Source of the DNA: Ructibacterium sp965146665 | GTDB taxonomy: Bacteria > Bacillota > Clostridia > Monoglobales > Monoglobaceae | Direction: 5' to 3' | Assembly (NCBI GenBank): GCA_965146665.1 | Contig: CBCTHE010000004.1 | Location: 225,486-289,485 of the forward strand | DNA length: 64,000 bases | In this document: positions 41,031-50,030 of the stretch, piece after piece | Layout of the letters: each line of letters starts with the position of its first letter | How positions within the stretch are numbered: the first letter of the stretch is position 1 | Notes under the pieces: generated by a model | What the model was told of the DNA's origin: nothing | Database searches by the model: none | The model's input: the letters and a program-made list of their open reading frames with translations, nothing else | Position numbers and translations under genes: made by a program

Positions 41031-43226
41031 CTAACCTTCATTGCGCCGCTCAAGCTCGTTCTGATATTTCGCGGGCGGCATTCCTTCAAACCGTTTGAAA
41101 AACCTTACGAATACAGACGTGTTATTGAAGCCGCACCGTGCGCCAACTTCCTGAACTTTCATCCCCTGGGCCAGCAGACGCTTCGCTTCTTCCAGCCGGT
41201 ATTGGGCGATGACATCCTTAAAATTCATATTCAGCTCACGCTTAAACAGCCTGCTTATATATGAAATCGAGAGGTTAAACTCCTCTGACAAATCCGTCAG
41301 GGACAAATCTCTGGTGAAATTTCCCTGTACATATTCAAGTATACGATTGATAATTTTTTTGCTTTTCCGGCTGCCGTCCTCGGAGATATGCTCAAAAATC
41401 TTATCAAACAGCGCCGCTGCCGCCTCTCTTATGTCCGGCTTTTCCTCCCGCAGACTGAACTCCAGATACAGTATACAGTCCTCGCCAAATACCTCCTCCT
41501 GCCTGAAATTCATTTTATAGAGAATTCTTTTTACTGTCATGACCATAGAAAGCTTAAACTGTGCGTATACATCCCGGTCGGCTGTTCTTCCCAGCGCATT
41601 CCTTTCAAAAAGGGAATTCAGTATCGTATAAACCTTCTCTCTGTTTCCGGCAAGCGTTGACTCGATGATGTTCTGCTCCATTTCCAGCGGATAATAAAGG
41701 TTGGGATTATTCCAATCCTTTATGTCATCATAGGTAATGACCCTTTGGCTGTGAAACGCAGACTTATACTCCATCATGGTCACGGCATCGTCATAGGATA
41801 CGGAAACGTCTTTGAGACCACTGCATGTTTTTCCTATGGCCGCCACAAGGCTTATGTCACATTCCACTTCTATCAGCAGCAATAATCTCATCAGAATGTT
41901 TTTTAAATTCACGCCAGCCTCAGCATCAGCAATCAGAACCATATTATGATACAAATAATCAATCAGCTCAAACTCACAGTATTTGGAAAGCTCGCTTTCC
42001 ATCATATGCAGAATATTATTCTTTAAATCAATCAGTTCACTGTTGCCCAGCATCTGTGACAATTCAGAAAAGTTCTCAAATTCTATGACGCTAACGGAGT
42101 ATTTTCCATCGAGAACATCGATTCTGTAACTTCCTCCTCCGTCTCTGCCAAGATCCATATATCTGCTGTTATTGATCAGCTCTTTCAGGTAAGCGGTCCT
42201 CATGCTCTCTTTATGGTCCTTTACGGTTCGGATCAGCTCCTTATTTGCATCGGCAAACCGGCGCACCGTTTCGTCAAAAAACTCGAATTCATTGCCCGCG
42301 CACTCTCCGCTGTACTCACTGAATTTTTTCACCGAAGAGCGGACAGGCTTATATATAATTCTGCTTGTCAGCACGGATATGGCTATGACAAGCAAAAATA
42401 CCAGTATAATCATCATGATGACGCTTGCCGCGGCCGCCTTCTGTCCATTATAAAAATACATATACTTAAAGCCAAAATAGTTGTCCCCGTTTATGAGCAT
42501 TTGCTCCCCGTTCTCCCGGCCGTCTTCATTGTTCATCTCCACAAGAATGTTTCCATCCTTATCGGCAACCGAAATGTTAACGTTTGCACTGCTCTGGAAC
42601 TTTTTCAGCATATCGCCGACCCGGTATTCTACAATAACAAAAATATTGTTTTCAATGCCCACAAACAGGGGGGATATGAAAAATATGCTTTCTTCGTCTT
42701 CCAAAAGCCCATGCAGCATATAAAAATCCGTGCTGTCCGCGTTGTTCCGGTATGCCTCCAGTTCCTCCTGGTCGATATGCTTTTTTGCGGCGTATTTCCC
42801 AACATCCGCAATCTCGTCATTGCCGGTGATCACTCTGCCGCTCTTTGGGGAATAAATCGCTATTTCATAGTCATAATCATAAAACAGTCCTGTGTAGGTT
42901 TTCAGCAAATCGCGTATTTTTATTTCGGAAAGATAGTCATCCCCGCCCAAAAGATTATAATTCAGAACCTCCTTTTCGCTTTTCAGCTTAAATGCCAGTC
43001 TGTATACAATATTAAAGCTGTTGTCCAGATTACGCTTTGTCTGTTCCCGCAAAAGCTGATTGCTGTGCTCCAGATTTCTGCTGTTAAGCTGGTTTGTCTT
43101 AAAGAAATATACACTGAATAACACCGATGCAAAAAGGATTGTTATGACCAGCAATACGGACAAAATTCTATTGTAATACTTTGTTTTCCGGAATGAAATA
43201 ATGGTGATCACACCCCTCAATCGCAC
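41031..43226 (-). CDS. Membrane-anchored AraC-type sensor-regulator (half A)
   Basis: A 731-residue one-component regulator. One membrane helix near 20-42 (ILSVLLVITILFASVLFSVY), an extracellular dCache-like sensor domain (about 45-265), a second helix near 270-295, a cytoplasmic linker and a C-terminal AraC DNA-binding domain (about 625-725). The latter has LTDLSEEFNLSISYISRLFK and the ending CGFNNTSVFVRFFKRFEGMP. It lies upstream of the half-A operon in the same direction and probably activates it after sensing a sugar outside the cell. The frame opens at GTG 43226, but the mapped promoter would start transcription only about 9 bases earlier. GTG 43211 or a rarer start near 43202 may therefore be the true one. 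Confidence 0.9.
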   Translation of the reverse strand: MRLRGVITIISFRKTKYYNRILSVLLVITILFASVLFSVYFFKTNQLNSRNLEHSNQLLREQTKRNLDNSFNIVYRLAFKLKSEKEVLNYNLLGGDDYLSEIKIRDLLKTYTGLFYDYDYEIAIYSPKSGRVITGNDEIADVGKYAAKKHIDQEELEAYRNNADSTDFYMLHGLLEDEESIFFISPLFVGIENNIFVIVEYRVGDMLKKFQSSANVNISVADKDGNILVEMNNEDGRENGEQMLINGDNYFGFKYMYFYNGQKAAAASVIMMIILVFLLVIAISVLTSRIIYKPVRSSVKKFSEYSGECAGNEFEFFDETVRRFADANKELIRTVKDHKESMRTAYLKELINNSRYMDLGRDGGGSYRIDVLDGKYSVSVIEFENFSELSQMLGNSELIDLKNNILHMMESELSKYCEFELIDYLYHNMVLIADAEAGVNLKNILMRLLLLIEVECDISLVAAIGKTCSGLKDVSVSYDDAVTMMEYKSAFHSQRVITYDDIKDWNNPNLYYPLEMEQNIIESTLAGNREKVYTILNSLFERNALGRTADRDVYAQFKLSMVMTVKRILYKMNFRQEEVFGEDCILYLEFSLREEKPDIREAAAALFDKIFEHISEDGSRKSKKIINRILEYVQGNFTRDLSLTDLSEEFNLSISYISRLFKRELNMNFKDVIAQYRLEEAKRLLAQGMKVQEVGARCGFNNTSVFVRFFKRFEGMPPAKYQNELERRNEG

Positions 43227-43241
43227 TCAATTATATCGGTT

Positions 43242-43270
43242 ATTATAGCATCTCAGTTGAATTGCGTCAA
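43242..43270 (-). promoter_or_regulatory. Sigma-A promoter of the half-A sensor-regulator
   Basis: On the minus strand TTGACG (43270-43265) and TATAAT (43247-43242) are separated by 17 bases. The predicted start, near 43235, makes the leader very short for the first possible start codon of the gene. Confidence 0.7.
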
Positions 43271-43437
43271 TCGGACATTTTTGTCATAGTTCAAAAATTG
43301 TATACTTTTTGCCATAAATATGCATCTGCGCGCCGTTTTGATTTTCCTGTGCAAATTGTCTTGTTCCAATCTGTCCGCCGTAATAATTCGGGATTACAGT
43401 TCTTTGCATAACAGGCCGCGCCATACATATTTGTCTT

Positions 43438-45732
43438 TCACTTTTCTCCTTCATCTAAATGAAGAAGAATCACCCTGCCGCCGGTATCACCCAGTCTGCG
43501 GCTTCGATTGCTGACCACCAGCTGTTTCTCCTTTTTAAGACAAAAACAAATCCATCTGATCTCCTCATTCACCGTTATGTATCCATCTTTTATGCGGCAG
43601 GAGGCACTGATAAAATGTCCGTCTTCACATTCGTGTATAAATGCTTTTTTTAAGACTGTTTCCTCCATGCATTTAAATATTTCGTGGACATCATTATCAC
43701 ATGCACCGCCCTGATTATCCACTGTTAAACAGTGATTATTTTCATCAATAAGCGGACAGTGTTCATATCCTCCGGTTACGCGCTGTTCCCCTGTTCTGAA
43801 CCAGCCTGAAACCATCTCAATATATTCCTCGCCGAATACCTTTTCAATATATTTGCCGCGATATGCCGGGCTTTGAATGACAACGCTTTTATAACCGTCC
43901 GGCACAGGCCTGGAACAGTCCGCCGTCATTGTCCCAGCGCAAATCTGCGGATCGGCAGCAAAGGCCCAGCGCAGGTTTCCATCAAGATCCATCAGCTGAA
44001 CGCAGGCTCCCAAAGCATTTAACATTTCAACAAGATATTTTGATTTAGCCGTCAGTAAATATAAATAAAATTTGGCATATATGGTCCATGCTGACCAACC
44101 ATGGGGGCTGTTCACAAAATTTGCCCGAATCATCACGTCATACTGCGCCTCCCAAAACCGCAGCGAGGCGCCGTTCATGCGGCAGTCCGGAATCAGCATC
44201 TGTTCCAGACATTCGTGAACTCCTATCATATGCTCCGCCGCTTCCCTATATTTATTCCGCTTTTTTTCGTCAAGTGTCAGAGCAAAAGCACCAATTTGCA
44301 AAGCGGAGCATGCTATCATTCCATCCTCGAGGGTATGCTCCCCTTCTGTACCAATACACTCTAAATTCACAGTCAACTCTTCGACAGCTCTTTTTGCAGA
44401 CGCATAGTGCGCTTCCGCTTTGCGCATCAAAACAGCGTCACCGCTCATTTTTTCCGCTTCGCACAGTTCAAGCATGGATTTTGCCACATAAATTACACAG
44501 GTATAATGAACGCCATGATTTCTGTACGCCCCGTCGTCAGTCTGAGTTGTAATCAAAAAATCTCCAATTTCAGACGCGCAGAGCAGATCATCTTTATTTT
44601 GGGACGGATTGCATTCATACTTATCCACAAGAACGCTGATCAATGCAGACCAATTCTGAATCCGAGAGGGGGCAGTTTTTGGGCGCATTTTCTCTCTGTC
44701 CCAAATAAGCGGCAGTGTTTCTTCTAAATATGAGGAAACCACTTGATCCTCCCGCCTGTCCGGATAATGCTTTGCCGCCAAAAATCCTGAAAAAAAGCCA
44801 TACCAGCTCTCACAATGGGTGGAGGCCTTCGGCGGTTTTCTTAAAACTTCCCGTCTTGCCGCCTTTAAATATTCCCCCCAATCCTTTCGGCAGTAAAACA
44901 TTGCCTGAACCGTTTTATTATTTTGATCACTGATTTCCAGCGTATAATTTCCATACGCCTCCATTGGCCCGATATAATTCATGGTGCCATGGTCAGGTGT
45001 TTTCCAGACCAATGCATATTTATCACCCGCAAAAATATCTATTGCAGGAACTTCACCCGGTTCAAGGGTATATTTCTCGGCTTTCACCATAGGCAAACGG
45101 CATATCGTATATAAAACCCTTGGAATCTCAGCAATACACTCTGCCGGGATGATATGAAGGTTAAATTCAAGCTCTTCATTTGCAAGCAACCGGTCTCTTT
45201 CTTGAGGATGCCTTTCCGGCAAAATACCGTGCTTTAAAAAATCCAAGCCCACCGTATAAATCCTATGTCCAAAATCCCCTCCTGCCAATTTGTTGTATTC
45301 AAGATGATAGGAAGCAACCGGCTCCGTTACCGCAATGGCAAACAGTTTTTGTTCCGGGCTTTCAAAATACCCCCATAGATGCGTTTTTTCACATCTGATC
45401 AGAGTAGGAAAAAATATATGATTCCATGCCGGATACTGTTCCATGCAGCAGTCTATACCTGTTCTTAACCCCAGATTTTTAACGGATATATCATGTCCCG
45501 AGTTATTCTTAATATGCGAATGCAAAATCACTTCCCGCTCTTTTTCCGTGTATGTAAGACAGAATTCTATCCCTCGCTTCTCTCCGGAAAATCCATTCTT
45601 ATTCTGTGCAAGCAAAATGTCCTCATCATCTAAGTAAAAACCGGGACTGTAATCCCTGCGGAAATTTATGTCAAACTTCTTTGTCCGAATTTGTCCTATC
45701 TGACCTTTTTCAACAATTACTTTCAGTGCCAT
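43438..45732 (-). CDS. Unrecognised carbohydrate-active protein, possibly six-hairpin glycosidase-like
   Basis: I do not recognise a defined family. About 764 residues from the ATG at 45732 (MALKVIVEKGQIGQIRTK), preceded by AAGGAG. No signal peptide, so it should be cytoplasmic. The first 260 residues look like a beta-sandwich (GIEFCLTYTEKEREVILHSH). A helical half follows, containing repeated ...AEAHYASAKRAVEELTV-like and NSPHGWSAWTIYAKFYLYLL segments, as in (alpha/alpha)6-barrel glycosidases. WYGFFSGFLAAKHYPD and GAYRNHGVHYTCVIYVAK are possible active-site stretches. It lies between the two halves, after a terminator, and may be transcribed on its own. An exo-acting hydrolase or lyase of uronic acid oligomers is plausible but unproven. 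Confidence 0.75.
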   Translation of the reverse strand: MALKVIVEKGQIGQIRTKKFDINFRRDYSPGFYLDDEDILLAQNKNGFSGEKRGIEFCLTYTEKEREVILHSHIKNNSGHDISVKNLGLRTGIDCCMEQYPAWNHIFFPTLIRCEKTHLWGYFESPEQKLFAIAVTEPVASYHLEYNKLAGGDFGHRIYTVGLDFLKHGILPERHPQERDRLLANEELEFNLHIIPAECIAEIPRVLYTICRLPMVKAEKYTLEPGEVPAIDIFAGDKYALVWKTPDHGTMNYIGPMEAYGNYTLEISDQNNKTVQAMFYCRKDWGEYLKAARREVLRKPPKASTHCESWYGFFSGFLAAKHYPDRREDQVVSSYLEETLPLIWDREKMRPKTAPSRIQNWSALISVLVDKYECNPSQNKDDLLCASEIGDFLITTQTDDGAYRNHGVHYTCVIYVAKSMLELCEAEKMSGDAVLMRKAEAHYASAKRAVEELTVNLECIGTEGEHTLEDGMIACSALQIGAFALTLDEKKRNKYREAAEHMIGVHECLEQMLIPDCRMNGASLRFWEAQYDVMIRANFVNSPHGWSAWTIYAKFYLYLLTAKSKYLVEMLNALGACVQLMDLDGNLRWAFAADPQICAGTMTADCSRPVPDGYKSVVIQSPAYRGKYIEKVFGEEYIEMVSGWFRTGEQRVTGGYEHCPLIDENNHCLTVDNQGGACDNDVHEIFKCMEETVLKKAFIHECEDGHFISASCRIKDGYITVNEEIRWICFCLKKEKQLVVSNRSRRLGDTGGRVILLHLDEGEK

Positions 45733-45791
45733 AATGCGCTCCTTCAAATTTATAAGTTTTGTTATTGCCGCTTTCCCGTCCAAGTTGAACC

Positions 45792-45834
45792 AAAAGCCAA
45801 AGCTCCGTCATCAGACGGAAAAGCTTTGGCTTTC
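45792..45834 (-). terminator. Terminator at the end of the half-B operon
   Basis: AAAAGCCAAAGCT pairs with AGCTTTGGCTTT, with an inner CCGTC/GACGG stem. On the minus strand it ends TTTTGGTT. It lies just after the stop of the 854-residue SLH protein and separates it from the next gene. Confidence 0.75.
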
Positions 45835-45840
45835 ATATTG

Positions 45841-48405
45841 TCACTCCAGATAAATGACCACCATTTTAAGGCTTTCATAGCTGCTCTGAATAAACATCCG
45901 GTGTTCAGGATTTCCCGTGCTGCTATACGTGAGAATATCTCCATAGGTACCCTTCCGCACCTTGTCACCCTTTACAGATGCGTCATATACAACAACCGGT
46001 GCGCTTTCAAGATTAAAGACCTCATCAAAATCCGCACCCGTGTTATAGCCAACCTTCACCAGAGGGCCGATTCTGTCGTTTACTCTGACCAGCATATACC
46101 GGGCGGCGGAATTAAATGTATTTTTATAACCTGAACCATCAACCGCCTGGCCGTATTGATACAGGGGCATAACCTCTGTCACATCTCCTTTGCTATTCTT
46201 TGTCACCTTGACAACATCTCCAGGTCGGAACTGCGCAAGACTGAAACCGCTGTCGCATATCAGCTCTACTTTTGCGGTCCCCTGATATCCGGAAAAGGCC
46301 TCGGCAATCTCCCCTTCCGCGTTTACGGAAGAATATATACTGTCTATGACAATAGCCGCTGTTGAATAAGACGCCGCTCCCCATGCAGTACCATATATCA
46401 CCACCGCGTCTGCATAGTCTCCCGTCTCGCCGGCCAGAGAATACGATTCCGCGATATAATTGGTATCATTGATTAAATCACCTTTTGCTCTCACCGCAAA
46501 CTCCTCGTCCCGGGCAGTCGAAATTTCGTTCTCCTGGGGCACACAAAAAATTTTCGTATCTGTATTCACCGCGATCATTGTGCCGAGTTTTGCGCTGTTG
46601 TTTTTATACAGCGCGGTTTCTCTCGCCTTTTCAAGTGTGAGCCCCTCGCCGCCGCCCGGCGTATTGATAACAGTGACCGCGCCGTCATCATTGACCCTGC
46701 AGGCAAGCAGCTGTCTCTTCGGCTGTCCGTTCACACACAGTCTCTTGACGATCTCCTCCGAACTGCCGCAGGCCGCGCCGTCCACCTTGAGCCTGGCGTC
46801 GGTCTCAAATTCCGAAACGCTGCCGTTCTCGGCAAGCAACTTCAGTCTTACGCCGCGGCTGAAAACGCCCGTGCCCTCGGCCAGTGCAATCGGGAAAGCC
46901 AGAAATTCACTGCCGCTTTGACGCTTTGCTTTATAAATACGGAGGAAGGGATCAAGATACAAAACTGCCGTATTTCCCGCCTCAATGCCATCCATCCCTT
47001 TGGGGCAGCGATAGGCCTTTTCGTTGACGGTCACCTCGAGGCAGCCGCCCCGGTCAAAGACAGAGGAAATGGTGCCGCTGACCGTTTCACTGGAAACTAA
47101 AATGCTGAGGGTTCTGCCTGAAATTGATTGAGCGGCCGCCGCAACGCTCTTTTCTCTAATATCCGCCAGGCCGATGGCCTCCATGTCTTGATTTTGAATG
47201 GACAGATACGGCACTGCGGCCGCGTCCAGCGCATACGCCTGTTGGTTATCGCCGTACAGGATAGACCTTGACGTGTCTATGGCTTCAATCTGAAAGATGT
47301 CATAAACGGTTATCATGACCACATCGTAGAGCGACGTCCCTTCCGTCGCCAGGAGAGACATTTCATATCGTCCGCCCTCGGTCAGTTCCTTCAGGCTGCC
47401 ATTATAGTTTTCACCGTTGTAGATAATGGACGCCCCCTGCGAGACCGCGGCAGTCAGAGCACGGCTGCCCTCCTCCGGGTAGTAGCGGAACCGCATATCC
47501 GCTTCTTCAAATACACAGCTTTGCTCCTCCGCGGAGATGGACATCGCCCTGGTTGTACCCATATCCCGCATCCAGAGCAGGGTGCGTTCCTGCACTTTAT
47601 TTTCACTGTAAATATACGCAATCTCCCGGCCGAAGAACTTTTCATAGCTTTTGCCCGCCGTGTGGTAGACAAGATTATCAATTTCAATCTTGCCCTGCTC
47701 TAATTCCTTTCCTCCGAAAACACCCATATTCCAAACAGCGGTGAATAGACCGGTGTTATAATACGCGTCATAGTATTGGGTCAGCAGCATCATACCGCTT
47801 TGCCTATAGGTCACCGCCCCATCTGCGTCAATGCTGTCTATATCCATAATCTGCGTGAGCAATGTGTTTCTCAGAAGAATGGCCGCGGCGCCCAGGGTGA
47901 CGTCCCCCTGTCCGGGCGTGTTATTTAAGATCTCAAGCCGTCTTGCCGCTGTCAGATAGCCACCCGGATAGCCGCCGTTTGCCTCCGCGTACCGCTCATA
48001 GAATAACAGCTTCACCAGCATGGTACAGGCGTCTTGAAAGGATATGGGTTCATCGGGGTTAAATCGTTTCCCGCCGTCCCCGTTGATGATTTTCCTTTCC
48101 ACAAGCTCTGACACCGCTGTATAGGCATAGTGATTCTCCGGCACATCATAAAAATAAGTATTGCCTCCTGTTTCAGGTGCCCGCACGAGTCCCGCGGCAT
48201 ACCGCGCAAACTCCCCTCTTGTCAGCACTTTTTCAGACGCGAAGGTTGTCATATCCGCGTCTTTAAGCACCCCCAGAGTTCCCAGCAGTTCAACCGCCTC
48301 TTCCACATTCCGGTTCACCGGCTCCTCCGTCTCCGCCGCTGCGACAGGGACCATGCTGGCCATGAGAATGGAAATGGCAAATAATATTGAAAGAATTTTA
48401 CGCAT
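45841..48405 (-). CDS. SLH surface protein, paralogue of the 904-residue protein
   Basis: An 854-residue secreted protein. Signal peptide 1-25 (ending VPVAAAE), three SLH repeats (about 30-200) with VLTRGEFARYAAGLVRAP, FYDVPENHYAYTAVSELVER and FNPDEPISFQDACTMLVKLL. About 640 beta-rich residues of unknown family follow. These align along their length with the protein at 33196-35910: VSGTISSVFDRGGCLEVTVN against ISGAVDGVFDDAVTVDGERF, and LLACRVNDDGAVTVINT against IVRLDLNADGEIREITT. It is the last gene of half B, 12 bases after the 535-residue SLH protein. The ribosome binding site is AGGAGG. Probably a wall-attached scaffold or glycan binder. Confidence 0.88.
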   Translation of the reverse strand: MRKILSILFAISILMASMVPVAAAETEEPVNRNVEEAVELLGTLGVLKDADMTTFASEKVLTRGEFARYAAGLVRAPETGGNTYFYDVPENHYAYTAVSELVERKIINGDGGKRFNPDEPISFQDACTMLVKLLFYERYAEANGGYPGGYLTAARRLEILNNTPGQGDVTLGAAAILLRNTLLTQIMDIDSIDADGAVTYRQSGMMLLTQYYDAYYNTGLFTAVWNMGVFGGKELEQGKIEIDNLVYHTAGKSYEKFFGREIAYIYSENKVQERTLLWMRDMGTTRAMSISAEEQSCVFEEADMRFRYYPEEGSRALTAAVSQGASIIYNGENYNGSLKELTEGGRYEMSLLATEGTSLYDVVMITVYDIFQIEAIDTSRSILYGDNQQAYALDAAAVPYLSIQNQDMEAIGLADIREKSVAAAAQSISGRTLSILVSSETVSGTISSVFDRGGCLEVTVNEKAYRCPKGMDGIEAGNTAVLYLDPFLRIYKAKRQSGSEFLAFPIALAEGTGVFSRGVRLKLLAENGSVSEFETDARLKVDGAACGSSEEIVKRLCVNGQPKRQLLACRVNDDGAVTVINTPGGGEGLTLEKARETALYKNNSAKLGTMIAVNTDTKIFCVPQENEISTARDEEFAVRAKGDLINDTNYIAESYSLAGETGDYADAVVIYGTAWGAASYSTAAIVIDSIYSSVNAEGEIAEAFSGYQGTAKVELICDSGFSLAQFRPGDVVKVTKNSKGDVTEVMPLYQYGQAVDGSGYKNTFNSAARYMLVRVNDRIGPLVKVGYNTGADFDEVFNLESAPVVVYDASVKGDKVRKGTYGDILTYSSTGNPEHRMFIQSSYESLKMVVIYLE

Positions 48406-48417
48406 GCTTTCCTCCTG

Positions 48418-50025
48418 TTAGCTCAAGTAATCCAAGATACCGTAGAGCATCTTTGCCGCCTCTGCCCTGGTTGCGCTTTCCGCCGGCGCGAATCTCCCGG
48501 AATCCGTACCTGAAATAATTTTATTTTCCGCCAAAGCGGCAATCGCTTCGGCGGCATAGTCCGCCGCCTCATCCATGTCGCTGAACATAACGTCCGCGCC
48601 AGTATCAGGGAGCTTTGCCATCCGATAGAGCATAACCGCAATATCTTGCCTGCTTATATTCATTCCGCTGCCGAAACGGCTGTCATCCATTCCCATCACC
48701 AGACCGTTTTCAACGCCCGCGTTTACATATCCGCTGTACCACGCGTCAGCGGGCACGTCCGCGAATCTCCCAGCCCCCGGGACAGGCTGCAGGTTCTTGG
48801 CAATCACCACCATCTTTACAAACTCCTCACGGGTGATCAAATCATTGGGATAAAACCTCGCTGCTGTTTTCCCCCGGATGAGCCCCCTGTCATACAAGGC
48901 CGTGATCGCTTCGTTTGCCCAGGACACATCGTCAATATCAATAAAGGGAATTTTGATTTCCTGCATCCCCGGCTGCTGTGTTTCTGCCGGTTCATATTTT
49001 CCGCCGGGAATCCCGCCGACGCTGCCGCCTGTGCCGCCGGATGGTCTGCTGCCGCTGTCCTGACCGCCCAGGCCAGCGGCGGCTTTTTTCAGCTCATCAA
49101 CGCTGGTATAGTTTTTGCCCGCAAGCTTTTTATAATCGCTGTTCTTGAGCGTTCCTATTTTCAGGTAATTGTCAAAGGCCTTCATAATGCGCTGGGTATT
49201 TTCATAGCCTCCTGAATAGCGGATGACCGCCAAAACGGCCGCGTCTGTCATGGAATCGGCAAAGCCCTCCAGGGTTTCCGGCTTGCTTTGATTCAAAACG
49301 GCCTCCATATGGGCCGGCGCGCCCGTTTTTTCTGAAACAAGTGCAATCCATTCATCCAGCTCGCTGCTGTAGTACAGATCATCCACATAGGACATGAGGC
49401 TGCGAAGTTTTCCCTCCCGCGCGGCCTCGGCCGCAATATAGCTATGATAGACAGCCGCGGCCGGGGGCGTCCCGTCCGCTTGCAGGGGACTGGACTTCGC
49501 ATATTCACACAGGCGGTCCGAGGCCGCTCTAAAATCTATGGTATTTCTCAGCACATCTGTTGCCGTGCCGAACAGCCCCGTGTTCGCAGACAGTTCTATA
49601 TAAAACAGTTCTTTATCATCGTTCCGGGCCGCAGCGTTGAGGGTCTGCAGAACCCGTGCCACATCCTCTGTGTCAATAAAATGAATATCCAGCGCTTCGC
49701 CGCTCTCCATTGAATATGCAAGATATGCCTTATAATCGGCGCTCTCCCCGCCTATGGCAAACCGAAACGAAAACCGCCCCGCTTCGTCTGCCGCAGTTTG
49801 GTCATTGTATTCTATCATGCTGGCAGAATAACCCGCGTTTTCAAATGCTTCCCACTGGATTCCTTCCCTGAGCACCTGAATTCCAATCATGGAATTTGCC
49901 TCTGATTTTCCGTTCACGGTGACGATGCCGCTGCTGTAATCCACGGTGACCTCTGCAGCAAACGCCGTTGGGCCGAGGATTAAAAATATTGTCAAAATCC
50001 ATATGGGGAAAATCTTTTTTACCAT
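48418..50025 (-). CDS. SLH surface protein with C-terminal anchor
   Basis: A 535-residue secreted protein. Signal peptide 1-23; a beta-sandwich-like N-terminal module (about 25-110, with GIVTVNGKSEANSMIGIQVL and DEAGRFSFRF); a helical region (about 115-320); a Gly/Ser/Pro-rich linker near 325-350; then three SLH domains (about 355-535) with FIDIDDVSWANEAITALYDR, DLITREEFVKMVVIAKN and ATRAEAAKMLYGILDYL. The N-terminal module resembles one at the C-terminal side of the neighbouring 783-residue glycosidase (GGSLVIGGYANSPEAMLAIK). It lies 6 bases after that gene. Function beyond wall attachment is unknown. Confidence 0.87.
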   Translation of the reverse strand: MVKKIFPIWILTIFLILGPTAFAAEVTVDYSSGIVTVNGKSEANSMIGIQVLREGIQWEAFENAGYSASMIEYNDQTAADEAGRFSFRFAIGGESADYKAYLAYSMESGEALDIHFIDTEDVARVLQTLNAAARNDDKELFYIELSANTGLFGTATDVLRNTIDFRAASDRLCEYAKSSPLQADGTPPAAAVYHSYIAAEAAREGKLRSLMSYVDDLYYSSELDEWIALVSEKTGAPAHMEAVLNQSKPETLEGFADSMTDAAVLAVIRYSGGYENTQRIMKAFDNYLKIGTLKNSDYKKLAGKNYTSVDELKKAAAGLGGQDSGSRPSGGTGGSVGGIPGGKYEPAETQQPGMQEIKIPFIDIDDVSWANEAITALYDRGLIRGKTAARFYPNDLITREEFVKMVVIAKNLQPVPGAGRFADVPADAWYSGYVNAGVENGLVMGMDDSRFGSGMNISRQDIAVMLYRMAKLPDTGADVMFSDMDEAADYAAEAIAALAENKIISGTDSGRFAPAESATRAEAAKMLYGILDYLS

Positions 50026-50030
50026 GTTTT

